Below, piece by piece: positions 34,710 through 45,558 of a DNA stretch of 64,000 bases. The first letter of the stretch is position 1. Each line of letters starts with the position of its first letter. Source of the DNA: Symsagittifera roscoffensis (lineage: Eukaryota; Xenacoelomorpha; Acoela; Convolutidae); NCBI RefSeq assembly GCF_963678635.1, contig NC_087070.1, positions 32,790,695 through 32,854,694 on the forward strand, written 5' to 3'. The translations under genes and the position numbers were made by a program. The notes beneath the pieces were generated by a model, which saw only the letters and a list, made by a program, of their open reading frames with translations, was not told the DNA's origin and made no database searches.

Positions 34710-35859
34710 GAAAAATCAATCAAGACAACCTTTAAAAATTGCTAACCAACAATCACACAGTCAGTCTTCACCGACATCATCCCAAGAAAACCCGACAATA
34801 CCTACAACTACCCAAAACCCCCAAACATCCACACGAATTTCTTTCCAAGATAACCCATACACTTTTGAAGAACGACACGCTCGCTTATCTGAACCATTAG
34901 AACCAGTTCAGCGACAGGCACCTCTAAGTGAACCAACATATAACTTGTACCCAACATTACCACAAGAATTAAGTAGAATACGAAATATTCGTCAAAACCA
35001 AAATACAGTTGAAATAAATAGACAAATTATACATCCACGACGAAATAGAAATTTTCAAACCCCCCGAGTTCATTTTGATATACCCCAATCCCCATCACCA
35101 AGTACTCCAGAAAACCCAAATAGCATACTACCGGAAACCCCTACACTTCTTTCACAACGTAGCACCTCAAGTATACCCTCAGATTACTTAGGTTCAACAC
35201 CAACATCTGAACAAATACGTGACAATCCCTTTACCCCCCCCCCCCCAACGAAACGTCACGACTACCATATTGGACAACACACTCATTCACACAAGTTGAA
35301 CCAAATTTAATAAATGACCCAATAGATATTTCTACGGATACAACAACATCATCATCACTACCAGAAACATTATCACTACCGTCAACACCATCAATAAGCC
35401 AGATTTCACCGACGCCTTTCCCCCTAAATTTTCCAAATAACCTCGACGCTAGATATCGAGAACAATCATCAACAAATATCCCTTTAAGATTAGATTGGAA
35501 CACGTTCACAGCACCCCCACCATTATTCGGACAACATCTCGAAAGTAACCGACTCCACAATTGGGCACTCCATAGACTACAATATAGACAAGACCTCCAC
35601 GAAGACATTCGTGACCATAACATCCAAATACTCCAACAAAATAGTCTACAATTAAAATTTGAAATCACGGTTAAACTTAACAACATTGCTCAACATCCTT
35701 ACCCATTAAACCCACCCAAAATAACAGCTCAATCGCTACCACCACCATTTATAGCAACTGAAGTAATATATAAATATGACAGATACACCAAAAAGACAAT
35801 TGGTTACATCACATTTTATAACCCATACTCAGGATTATCATACACATGTATATTCTAAA
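34672..35859 (+). pseudogene. Proline/serine-rich ORF, frameshifted in a C13 run
   Basis: ATG 34672 opens a Pro/Ser/Thr/Gln-rich frame (212 codons to 35310). At 35234-35246 lies a run of 13 C. The next frame over continues without stops from there through a Pro/Ser stretch and a more ordered region (WNTFTAPPPLFGQHLE; HEDIRDHNIQILQQ; IGYITFYNPYSGLSYTCIF) to a TAA at 35857-35859. So the intended protein was probably about 395 residues, broken by one indel in the C run, which could be real, a sequencing error or a slippery site. Its end overlaps the env ATG (35846) by 14 bp. Function unknown. Confidence 0.6.
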
Positions 35860-38443
35860 AATATTGATACTTCAACAAATCTTTTTTCTAGCATTTTCCG
35901 ATCAGAACACAAATCCTTCTCCCCGCACAGGACCCCAGGACTTATTAGTAACACACTACGATTGTGAAGAAAATAAACAAAAAACACTACACAAATATGC
36001 AATAAATCAAGTATCACAATGCGAAACGGAACCACAAGCTATAGAAACTACAAATGTAATAGCGCCACTGTATTCAAAAGCCCGAGCAACAACAGTCGCA
36101 GGATATAAATTTACAGCAACATTTTCCGAAAAGAAAGTACATTGTTCACAAGTTTCAAACGGAAATAAAAACCGACTTGACCACGAATCATTCTACCAAA
36201 GTAATATAGAACGACTTCTACATCTAAATCCCGATGATTGTAAAAACGAGCTACTCAGATTAAATATCACAAGAAATAAAAACACCGACAGAAAACTAGT
36301 ATATTTTCAAGTCTTTGCCGATTCTGTACATCAAGCAGAACTTGAAAGATATCAAGGACATATAAAACTAGATGAAAAATACCCATACAACGGCGCACAC
36401 GGAAGATTAACTTATGACATACACGATAAGCACTGGATACCACACATTGGTATAAATAATCCATCAAACTGCAAAGCAGACACAAAAAATAAAGGATATC
36501 AAGAAATAATGTTTTTCGATTGGAAAATACAACTCGAAAAAATACAACTCACACGAGATTTATCCGACAACACAATGATCTATCAAGGAATTAGATTACC
36601 TTGTAAAAGCGATCAAGGTTATTGTGATCCTTCAACACGGACACAAGCAACAATAGTTTGGTTTCCCGAAGATACCTGCACAACATTTCAAGTAGCGAAA
36701 ATACACGCTCGAATGATAAAATTTCACGAAAAATATTTTATACAATCAATTCCATATGAACAAGTCCATCCATCACGAAAACAAGGTACTGATTTTCGAA
36801 ATCTCCATAATATAGAAAATAAGTTAACACGTTTCCAAATATATCAAGAAACAGAAATCGCATGCAAATACAGAAACCCACTTCACAAAACACAATATTC
36901 TGAAATATTAGTTGAATACGAAAAAGGTTTCGACATGACCACTGGAAAAATAAAAATTGATTCTTATGCCACAGGTCACCCTCTACACGAAGGAACATCA
37001 TATATACCAGTTAATTCTCAAAAAAATAATGGTCAACCTGGTGGAAAACTAAAGCCACATGACACTAGAAGCACACGTTTACAAGAACTATCACTAATGA
37101 ATAATACTTATTTTGGTAATATCCACTATGATATCCACTTAGATATGAAGTTAGACTACACGATTAGTCGAATTTTTCAAGAAATGTCACTCTCCGAATT
37201 AGAAACAGTTCACCAACTATGCGAATTAGAAAGGACGCAAATCCTACAATCACTCGCACTAGCAGTATTAAAAATACCCTACGCAGGATATTTATTATCA
37301 GGAAATAGATCAAATTTTCTAGACTACGAAGGAAACATTTTATGGTTTTATTCTTGTACCAAAAAAGTATCACCACTATATGTTTTTGAAGATAAACGAT
37401 GCTATAAAAGAATCCCTATATTTTATAAAAATAAGGTACATTTTGTTGACACACTTTCAAGGCGAATATGTTTTTGGGATACCGCAGTCCCATGTGGATC
37501 AGAAAATAGCCAAAATTTAGTACAATTGAACCCTGATGAAGATAAATATTATCTTCTTACTCCATACCCCACGTTAATGCAATCACTCAAAAAATTTTCA
37601 CCCGAAAGCATCAGAGCTATTGCTCGTAACCCAAATATTGATTTACAATCAATTGGAATATATTCAAAATCAGATATCCAACACCACATTAGATCACAAC
37701 AATTCCAAGATTTATTAACACAAATGGACACTATACAAAGACAATCAATTGACCAAAATTTACGCAAACTTGCCGAAACCGCAGGATTTGCAGATATTTA
37801 TACACAATATTATAGCGGATATTTTAAAGACATTAAAGACTATATATATCTAAACGGTGAAAAATACAGACCACAAAATATTTCACCTATAAATATTTTT
37901 AGCTTTGTTACACTAAAAAATGAAAGTCTCGATTTTCTAGGATGGCCCTATTACATCTTAGAAAAATTAACTATCCTATAGGCAATGTCTAACTTTATAG
38001 GATTTCTTTTTTCACTTTTAAAAGGAATCTATAACACATGCGCTATACACACACAAGTAAATAGACAAGAAAGTGTAGCACGCATACTATTTGCAGGATT
38101 TTTTGGAACTTTTTCATCATCAATCAACAAAATTCTTCTAGACGCTCAAATAAAAGAATATAATACAAAAATAGCGACAAGACAGAACACATACGACGAA
38201 GAACATAATAACATAGAAGTAACACCTACCGCACCACAGTTGCCACCCCTACCACATAACCATCCATTATCCTTAGTCCCACGTAATTTCCGAAACCTAG
38301 CAATAACACATAACCCAAATTTTAGACAAAACATATCGCAAAGCCCCATACAACATATAATGACACATCATTCACAAGATGATAATACATATGAACAAAT
38401 TATAAGAACAACCCCATATCACCGCTTTTCAGTCTCAAAATAA
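35846..38443 (+). CDS. Env-like glycoprotein
   Basis: 711 codons from ATG 35846, one TAG at 37979, then 152 more codons in the same frame (to 38443). The first 18 residues are a signal-peptide-like hydrophobic stretch (MYILKILILQQIFFLAFS). The ectodomain is about 690 residues with spaced Cys, including YDC near the mature N-terminus. It has N-x-S/T sites (for example LNITRN, NNTYF). After the TAG, NFIGFLFSLLKGIY and ILFAGFFGTFSSSI look like membrane-proximal or membrane segments, then a Pro-rich tail. Position 3' of pol and these features fit an envelope gene. I cannot assign the viral glycoprotein class. The N-terminal Cys pattern faintly recalls chuvirus-type glycoproteins. Confidence 0.7.
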
Positions 38444-38461
38444 TCATTTTTTTAGCCCACG

Positions 38462-40243
38462 ATGAGCCGACAACTTGGATCCCTACACCGCTCAAATTCC
38501 CATCCAACCAATCTCCACACTCCAATCCCAATAATCCCACTTTTTGCTTTCCCGCCACCCGATTTTCCAACTATTAATATATCATCAAGCATGAATTCGG
38601 ATACTAATTCAGATATTTCAGTTTTATACTCCATTTCACAATTTAATAACCCTAATATAGAAACCGTTGACAAATTTGCAGACTCCGAACCATCTCCATC
38701 CAATAATTTCCAAACCAGCTCCTCAGTTTTTTCAAAACCCCCTTTTCAACCGATCCCACCAAATAACCCACTCCCATCCGTTTCTACTCCTTCTTATGCT
38801 TCACAAGTAACCCCAACCTATTCTCCATTTCATTCCGACCGATCATCTAATAACTCTCCAGATACCCCCCAAATCTCCCTGGAACTCGATAATTTTATCA
38901 CCCTACAACAACAGCTAATACACCCTAACATCCTCACTATAAATCAAATTTCATCCACAATAGAATCCTCAAACCCACCTACTCCTACACCCTCCTCAGC
39001 TTACACTGCATCATTAGCACAATCATCCACAACCACCGAATCATCAAATAGCACTCACCGAGCTTATCGCACTTTTAAAAGAAAATTCCCGAACCATCAA
39101 TTCCCGACCAAACCAGGAACAGCCTGCGAACATATAAACCATCCACACCACACCAACACGAAAGATTTTCTAGCAATCACCTTACCCTCATTCCCACAAT
39201 ATACTTTAAACACACCTAACGACACTAACGACACAAGTAGTTTTGTAGATGAACATGTTTTAATGCCAACACTTCATTGGACAGCATATTACCATTTTAC
39301 TAATCCCCTTTGCCTGCCACTATCTAATACTCATAACGATATAGAAAAGAATAAAGATATGCTATATAGACTCACCGCAACACTAACACCTAGACAATTT
39401 ACTTATATAGGATATAAAAAATCACTAAAAACATTCACTGCACCCCGAGCTAACGAATTTTCAATAGCATATTACGACCATAATATCATCCGATTTAATC
39501 AAGACCAATTTCTAGATGACGACCGCTTCGGTAACCCACAACTAACAGAAAAATTCTTCATCAAAACGTCATATGTATTCACACTTAATATTTTTGATAG
39601 AAAATATGATCACATCATTTCTGAAGCACTAACTGATAATCAAGCTTACGAAAGTTTTAAAGAAAAGTTTCTGTTATTTTCACTAACCTTTCACTTCCTT
39701 GCACCACATGAACGCGATTTGCATTGTTCACACGACATTATGTTACGCACTAAACAGACTCATACATATACATACTATCGCTTTATACAAAATCATTTTG
39801 ATTTACATACTCCATCAAGACAACCACACCATCGTTTTCAGTTTCTTAACTCGAAGTACACTTCACCATTTTTTCTTAATTTCACCTATTGCATCAAGGA
39901 TACTAACCTCCACGGCATCCTCCGCAATTATGACCCAGTAACACAAATGTATATATTTTGTCCCATCACGAAGACCTTTAATGCCGAAGAATCCAGACCC
40001 TTCCTTATCCCAATATTAGAATTTATTCACAATACTAAATATAATCACAAAATATATAACCTCATTCAAAACACAACTTATGAGTTTGCAGTAGGCACCG
40101 AAGAAGTAAAAACCATTAAAGCACTTCAATTGCTTTGGCCACTGCTCCAAACTAAAAACATCATTCGCATACTAGCAAAATTACTAACAACTTCGGACAT
40201 AATACACGACATCTTTTCCCACGGCTTTTTCCCAGACGATTAA
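38462..40243 (+). CDS. Accessory ORF, 593 codons, unknown function
   Basis: An uninterrupted frame between env and the 3' LTR, starting 18 bp after the env tail stop. Residues 1-200 are Pro/Ser/Thr/Asn-rich and probably disordered. A basic patch (RAYRTFKRKFPNHQF) follows. The remaining 370 residues are a globular-looking region rich in Phe, Tyr, His and Thr (HWTAYYHFTNPLCLPL; FLLFSLTFHFLAPHERDLH; YRFIQNHFDLHTPSRQPHHR) without any motif I know. No signal peptide or membrane segment is obvious, so it may act inside the cell. It is the best-preserved frame of the whole element, which argues for selection until recently. A consensus splice donor lies 4 bp after its stop codon. Confidence 0.65.
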   Translation: MSRQLGSLHRSNSHPTNLHTPIPIIPLFAFPPPDFPTINISSSMNSDTNSDISVLYSISQFNNPNIETVDKFADSEPSPSNNFQTSSSVFSKPPFQPIPPNNPLPSVSTPSYASQVTPTYSPFHSDRSSNNSPDTPQISLELDNFITLQQQLIHPNILTINQISSTIESSNPPTPTPSSAYTASLAQSSTTTESSNSTHRAYRTFKRKFPNHQFPTKPGTACEHINHPHHTNTKDFLAITLPSFPQYTLNTPNDTNDTSSFVDEHVLMPTLHWTAYYHFTNPLCLPLSNTHNDIEKNKDMLYRLTATLTPRQFTYIGYKKSLKTFTAPRANEFSIAYYDHNIIRFNQDQFLDDDRFGNPQLTEKFFIKTSYVFTLNIFDRKYDHIISEALTDNQAYESFKEKFLLFSLTFHFLAPHERDLHCSHDIMLRTKQTHTYTYYRFIQNHFDLHTPSRQPHHRFQFLNSKYTSPFFLNFTYCIKDTNLHGILRNYDPVTQMYIFCPITKTFNAEESRPFLIPILEFIHNTKYNHKIYNLIQNTTYEFAVGTEEVKTIKALQLLWPLLQTKNIIRILAKLLTTSDIIHDIFSHGFFPDD

Positions 40244-40247
40244 CAGG

Positions 40248-40333
40248 TAAGTATAATTTAAAAATATTCTTAACTAATAAATTTAAAATTAGTACTAACC
40301 ATTCTTTACTCATGTTTATTTTACATTTTTAGT
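40248..40333 (+). other. 86-bp intron-like segment
   Basis: ACAG|GTAAGTATAA at 40244-40257, a perfect TACTAAC branch sequence near 40293, and a pyrimidine-rich ...TTTTTAG ending at 40333. All three signals match consensus and spacing is normal for a short intron. It follows the 593-codon ORF stop directly, so splicing would occur in the 3' untranslated region. A second TACTAAC with acceptor CACAG lies at about 40583-40618. Confidence 0.65.
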
Positions 40334-41867
40334 CTTCAAACCACGATCATCTGCAAAAAACAGAAAAGAAAAATAAAAAAATAAACTTTTCTAAACTTCA
40401 TTAATATTTTACACAAGATAATATGATAAAATTCATACCAAACGTAGTAAATTAATTTATAAATTATTCCCCCATAAAGCAGTAAATTTAATTATGATGA
40501 AAATTTATAACTTTAAATTTCCCCCAAAAACTAGCAGTAAAATTGAAATTCTATGTAATAAATTGATAAAATTAAAATGCAGTACTAACCTTTTGATATT
40601 TTCATTCACTCGCACAGGAATTCTATCCAAAGTCGCACAGCTCGCCCACAAAGAATTGTTTAAATAATGATTTTAAGTTTCAAGTTTTCACACTCAACAA
40701 CTCTAATACACGATAACAAGTTTCAAACTTTCCTTTAACCCGGTTGGAAAGGAATTATATACTAAACCAAACTAACCAACGCAGCTTACTAAACACCACA
40801 AATCATAATATAACAGCATGACTAAGAAAAGAAAACCAACGGTACCCAAATCGGATTAACCCAGTTTAAAACTGGATAATTTATTCTTTTGGAGACTATT
40901 ATAAAGTCTAAGAAAGAAATAATAAAACACAAAAAAGTCGAAAGAAAACCCATAACAAAAACAATTTGATTTTTGAATAAAGGACACAATCAAAGAAACA
41001 TAAGAAAGACCAACATAAACCCAACATAAAACGTTATCACATAACAGGACCTCTCAAAGAAACCGCACGAAACCATACTCCCACTCCTGGCCTAGCCCAC
41101 TAGAGAGGACGTCCTGAGCATGCTCTATAGCCGGCCTAACCCACCGCGCTACATCCACGCTCTGTGACCACACTTCTATTTTTAACAAGAGGTACTCAAG
41201 GGTGAGTAACTCTTCAAAATAACAGAACTAAAACAAAATGCTTTTGTGAAAACAACTAACTAAATTCATAATTAAAAAACCAAACTAATAAAAATTTTAT
41301 AAAATGTAAATCATACCTTGCAGTATATAGATCAACACACAACAACAAAGACGAACATCCAAAGACAAAATGATCCCATTACACTCGAACAAGAATGGCT
41401 AACCACAACCGATATGCCGTCCACAATCACAACTCAAAGGATTTAGAGTACGACTTGACTTCGCAGAAAAGGACTTCATTGAACTAGACCAATGACCACC
41501 TCGATGTTCAAGTATACGTACAGATCCGAGTTACAAGGCATCCCTTCCACACACAATCTCCACGCCATTCCCAGACGAGGTTGAACACAAAACATGTTCT
41601 CTACATAATACAGAAAAACCCGTCATAGCAAACCATTTTGAAATCAGATTGATTTCATTGGGAAACACAGTCGTTGTCACAAAACGACACAACGATTGAT
41701 GTCCCTAACTCCAGCGTCCTGGAACTTCTCTAACAAGAGGAACCGGACAAGAATACGATGTTCGCCGAATACCAACGTTCATCATCCATCCTTTGAATTG
41801 CAGAAAGATAATTCTAAAAAACTCTGTATACTATCAATTTTTTGTTTACTGTCTTAAAGTTTCATAG
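40334..41867 (+). other. Non-coding 3' region of the LTR element
   Basis: About 1.5 kb without a plausible ORF. It contains a second acceptor-like site (about 40618) and, on the minus strand at 41140-41151, a Pol III A-box-like TAGCGCGGTGGG, but no clear B box. The sequence just before the 3' LTR (tcttaaagtttcatag) is not a good polypurine tract. Confidence 0.5.
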
Positions 41868-42276
41868 TGGAACCTGATCTAAACTATATTTTATGATTGG
41901 ATAAATTAGATATTTTACCACTGTAAAGTATTTAATATTAACCAATCATGATCCATCTAACTAACAACCCACTTATTTGTAAGTGCTGAAATTACTTGTA
42001 ATTTCAGCACCAGAGAGATTTGAATTTAACTTAGAAATTAGTTGTCTCTCCAAGACTACTCAGCAGCCGCAACAATCCAGTATACCCTAGATCTATTGAG
42101 CCTAGCAGAGACTTGTTAAACACCCTGAGACTAGAAAGTATAAGAGTAAGATTAGGATCGGTATTAGACTAAGAAGTTGCACGAATCTATCCGGCCGAAA
42201 ATAAGATAGCGTGACGTGCAGACGGTGTACCCTATCCGAAATTACTCTATGAGTTAACCACATCGGTCATAACTCA
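41868..42276 (+). repeat. 3' long terminal repeat
   Basis: 409 bp, partner of 21833-22223, followed by AAAT. It includes a perfect 13-bp inverted repeat with a TT loop (arms 41983-41995 and 41998-42010) of which the 5' LTR retains only the right arm. The missing part starts with TAAGTG and ends before TTTCAG. Confidence 0.93.
41983..42010 (+). repeat. Perfect 28-bp hairpin in the 3' LTR
   Basis: GTGCTGAAATTAC-TT-GTAATTTCAGCAC. In RNA this would be a 13-bp hairpin. Absent from the 5' LTR, where only tttttcagcac remains. Confidence 0.9.
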
Positions 42277-42455
42277 AAATGCATACTTTTTTCGCGGCAA
42301 AAATTCGTAAAAAATTACTGGCATCTCATCGCTTGTTTTAAAATTTGGCCTTATTTTTCAAAAACCTGGAAGGCCACAAAAACATATATTGAATAAAATT
42401 TGATCAATATTGTTGAACGCAAAATATAGCCTCATGTTTCATTGCAAGTTAATTG

Positions 42456-42890
42456 TTATTGTTACGACTTTCGACGAAAGTGACGGAATATCAGTGATCG
42501 TGTTGTTTTTCTCCAGACAGATTTTGACCTTTTAACTAGCTTTTTTTGACAAAATTTTTTAATATCTTTCGAAAAGTATCGTTGTTTTGATCTCAATTAA
42601 AAAGAATAGTTTACTTGAAATTTTTTTTTCGTGAAGCTATGGGATTTTAATGACGCAACTGGGCCAACTTGTGACAATTGAATCACGATGTATTTTGTGC
42701 TATTAACGCCTAAGCGGAGCTGAGTTCGTAAAAAAATTCCAAATAAAACAGCAATGCTCTCTGGTCTTTTAATACTTTGCTATATTTAAAATATATCATT
42801 TTATGCTTGGCATAGTGTGGTATGATGTTTTAAAAAATATCACAAAAATTTTGATACGAGCAGTCTTATCAAGTTTAATTTCGCAGTCTT
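42456..42890. repeat. Dispersed repeat R2, copy 2
   Basis: Diverged copy of 2071-2620: same entry palindrome (42466-42481), the same ttttgac.aatt and cctaagcggag phrases, and the terminal 'gatacgagcagtctt' block near 42855. No coding capacity was seen. Confidence 0.55.
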
Positions 42891-43583
42891 GTTGCTCTTT
42901 GAATATGCCAAACAAAAAAACAGAAAAAACTAGTGAAAAACAGAAGCTAGATTTTGGATTTACATTTACACGTTTTTTTGTACGTCTTCATCTTGCGAAT
43001 TTTTTCCAAATCGATCGAGTAATTTTGAACTTTCGCATTTATTCTGTTCTTCAAAACTTCTTCAAACTATCGAACTTTAAAATACCCATGAATTGCTGTT
43101 TTTTTTAGACAAGCAGCCTGAACTTTTGAAAAAGGATACAAGTTTTTGTTTCGACAGTTTTTGCGGCTAGTAAAGAATAAACATCGAACCTATAAGCATC
43201 GTGAGCGGCTAAAACTGTATAAAGACCAAGATCGGATCTAAGAATTTCTCGAGGGGCGGCGCGCCCCCTAAATCCGCCCCCTAAATCCGCTACTGATAAA
43301 CATCTTAAGTTAATTTTTCAAATTAACTTATGATTAGATCGCTAACAGTGTCAAACCATGTTTCTCACTAATAAAAAAAGAAGCTCACTCCTTACAACTA
43401 ATTTTTGAAACATAGAGCATATTCTCAACCTTTTTTGGCAGAGCAATTTACTTCTATGAGACAACTTATACAACAACTTAAAATAGCAACTTATTGCAAA
43501 CTTGTGCGGTAGTGATATCAAACAATTTACTGAGCTCGAGCACTTGTTCGCTTCACCAGCGTTAGGTACCAATTCAACCGTGT
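42891..43583. other. Spacer without recognised gene
   Basis: Nothing was recognised apart from a short GC-rich direct repeat (ccccctaaatccg, twice near 43262-43288). Small frames here have no domain. Confidence 0.4.
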
Positions 43584-43715
43584 CTGTACAAAACAGTCCC
43601 ATACAAAACAGTCCGATACAAAACAGTCCGAAAAAACATAGCAAAGTACAAAAAAAACAGTCCCATACAAAACAGTCCCAAAAATAGTCCAAAAAATAGT
43701 CCAAAAAACAGTCCC
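43584..43715. repeat. 'cagtcccatacaaaa' minisatellite
   Basis: About eight imperfect copies of a 15-18 bp unit (acaaaacagtcccat and shortened aaaatagtcc forms). The same unit recurs, in both orientations, at 45000-45107, 49930-50030 and 50308-50405, where it forms element ends. Confidence 0.8.
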
Positions 43716-44190
43716 ATTGATCGAAGTGATAATTGTTCTAGAAGCTGATAAGTAAATTTATCTCATATTAAACACATTTTGATTCCAACTAATCCGTATA
43801 ACAATAGGTAGTATAGTAGAGAAATTGGAACAACCTAGATAACAGCAGCGGCCACTCAATAAAAGCAATAATCTTCGAAACATTAAAGTTAACGCAATTT
43901 AAGAAAGTGGACTCTTTTTTTAATCTAAGCAAAAAGAGACAGGTTGTTCAAACTGTTTCTTTTGCAAACACTTGTCAACACTCAATAAAAACGAAATTCA
44001 CTATCTATCGATAGAAATCATACTTACAAACAAAAAGTCTTAGTTACTGATTTTTGAAGGGTATGCTTATATTAAACACAGAACACTGGCAGACAACTCC
44101 CTTTCCTCGTGCTGCGGACAAAGTAGCTGCAATGGCCGTGTGCCTACAAAGGACGACTCCGTTGAGATCGTTAAAAATCACTGCCACTAA
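43716..44190. other. Spacer before the MULE remnant
   Basis: No gene was recognised. The last 130 bp may belong to the transposase remnant that follows, but frames are too broken to say. Confidence 0.35.
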
Positions 44191-44194
44191 AAAT

Positions 44195-44537
44195 CACTGC
44201 CATTGGTAGACTGACTTCTCAAGGACGACAGAAGCCCAGATTTGATATGGAGCAATGGAGTTGCCATCAAAGAGTAAAAAACGACCTTCCCCGCACCAAC
44301 AACGATGTGAAACTGGTCAATAGCAAGCATCCATCATTCCCAAAACTGATCGAGAAGTTCCAGGACGAGCAAAAAAACGCGCGGAAATACTGTTGAAAAA
44401 ATTAGCGCAGGACAAAAAGTAGCCAGACCCAAAAAAGCTAAATACCAAAAACTCGACAAAAACTTGATCACTATGATTAAGTCATACCAACCCAACGATA
44501 TCATTGGGTTTTTGAAAGGATGTAGTTATAATATTAA
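44195..44537 (+). pseudogene. MULE-type transposase C-terminal remnant
   Basis: Plus-strand frames read IGRLTSQGRQKPRFDMEQWS, NDLPRTNNDVKLVNSKHPSF, LIEKFQDEQKNARK, and then, after stops, LITMIKSYQPNDIIGFLKG. This order (IGR..., RTNN-x-V-E-like, HPS-x-x-K-L-I-x-K-x-x-x-E-Q, then a terminal hydrophobic repeat) is the conserved C-terminal end of FLYWCH-associated Mutator-like transposases of animals. The catalytic DDE part is absent, so it is a relic. The FLYWCH fingers at 45.85 and 48.58 kb probably come from the same superfamily. Confidence 0.6.
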
Positions 44538-44724
44538 ATTATAATCAGATTTTTCTTTTCTTTTTAATTTTCACATTTATTCCATATTGCCAAGCAATAA
44601 AATTTTTCCAAGTTAATTAATTTCCTTGATTTTTCAAAATTGAGCTAGAGTCGATTTGAAACCGGCAAAATAATGAATACATACAAGGTGTTGATTTTTC
44701 TTTTCCCTCCGCCCAACCCTCTAA

Positions 44725-45107
44725 GGTTGAACCCTTTGTTGTACCCTAGATATACCCGTTATCATATTTACCCGAATTTCAATTTTTTTCGGAAAATTGG
44801 AAAAATTTTTGTGCCGCCGGAGATTCGATCCTTTGCTCTCTAGAGTTTGAGACTAACGCTTTAACCACTATACCATTAGTCCTTTGATTTTCATCCGAAT
44901 TATTGTTCCAAATTTGGCTCTTTGATCTTTAATTGCCACTGTTTGAGTTTTCAAAGCGTAGATCAATTCTGTCGGCGCCAAAAGATCAAGGTCATGAAAT
45001 TCAACTGGTTTTTGACTGTTTTGTATGGGACTCTTTTTTAGAACCTTTTTTTGATGTTTCGGACTCTTTTGTATGGGACTGTTCTGTATGGGACTGTTTT
45101 GTATATG
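44725..45107 (-). repeat. SINE-like repeat, copy 1
   Basis: About 380 bp nearly identical to 50028-50405, consisting of the tRNA-like unit, a unique body, and at one end the inverted 'tatgggactgttttgta' minisatellite. No coding capacity; the open frame 44868-45110 is the repeat read through. Mobility is inferred from the two copies. Confidence 0.65.
44813..44882 (-). ncRNA. tRNA-like Pol III promoter unit, copy 1
   Basis: On the minus strand GGACTAATGGTATAGTGGTTAA carries an A box (TGGTATAGTGGT), and 32 nt later GGATCGAATCT resembles a B box. Spacing is that of a tRNA gene. Acceptor and T stems do not pair properly, so this is a tRNA pseudogene or SINE head rather than a working tRNA. A second, nearly identical copy is at 50111-50180 in the same orientation. 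Confidence 0.5.
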
Positions 45108-45558
45108 CACCGGCGCGACTTACAAAGTCTTTACTTTGGTGTCCTACAATTTAATGACATACAATTTAACATCGTACATTTTAAAACTTAGTCATTTCAC
45201 TACTAAACAATTTAAATCGACAACAATATAACTCCTATTTTCCAGTTTAACACAGTACATTTTAACACCTAGTCATTTCACTATTAAAATTAATGCTTTA
45301 TGAATTCCACCAATGTTAATCCTGCAATTAACACACGCACCATAATGAAAAACTTGGTTTATCTTAGTTATACATGCTAAAAGGAGGCTTCCCAATTTAC
45401 TTAAGACTCTTATCTACAGGTTTGTAATTTATTTTCAATTAGACTTTTCGCTAAACCTTTATGATTACTAAAAAAGCTGCTTGTGCTAATTCAAAACAAT
45501 TTGCCGTAAAAATTCTGACAAAAATTAAATTCTGACAGGCACTTTATACTTTACTCCG

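Larger units (their letters stand above)
21833..42276 (+). mobile_element. Giant env-bearing Ty3/gypsy-type LTR element
   Basis: LTR retroelement of 20.4 kb (about 18.9 kb without an internal 1,588-bp duplication). Order: LTR, primer site, gag, protease, RT, RNase H, DD35E integrase with C-terminal module, small membrane ORF(s), proline-rich ORF, env-like ORF, 593-codon accessory ORF, intron-like segment, LTR. The RT-RNase H-integrase order identifies the Ty3/gypsy class. Typical members are 5-10 kb, so this one is very large. LTRs start TG, end CA and are about 97 percent alike by eye. gag and pol carry stops and frameshifts, while the proline-rich, env and accessory frames are much less damaged. 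It lies just downstream of the giant-protein remnant. Confidence 0.92.

Noticed and set aside
44813-44882. A functional tRNA gene
   Set aside because: A and B boxes are present but acceptor and T-arm pairing fails and no clear anticodon stem forms. Two identical copies sit in repeats, so a SINE or pseudo-tRNA is more likely.
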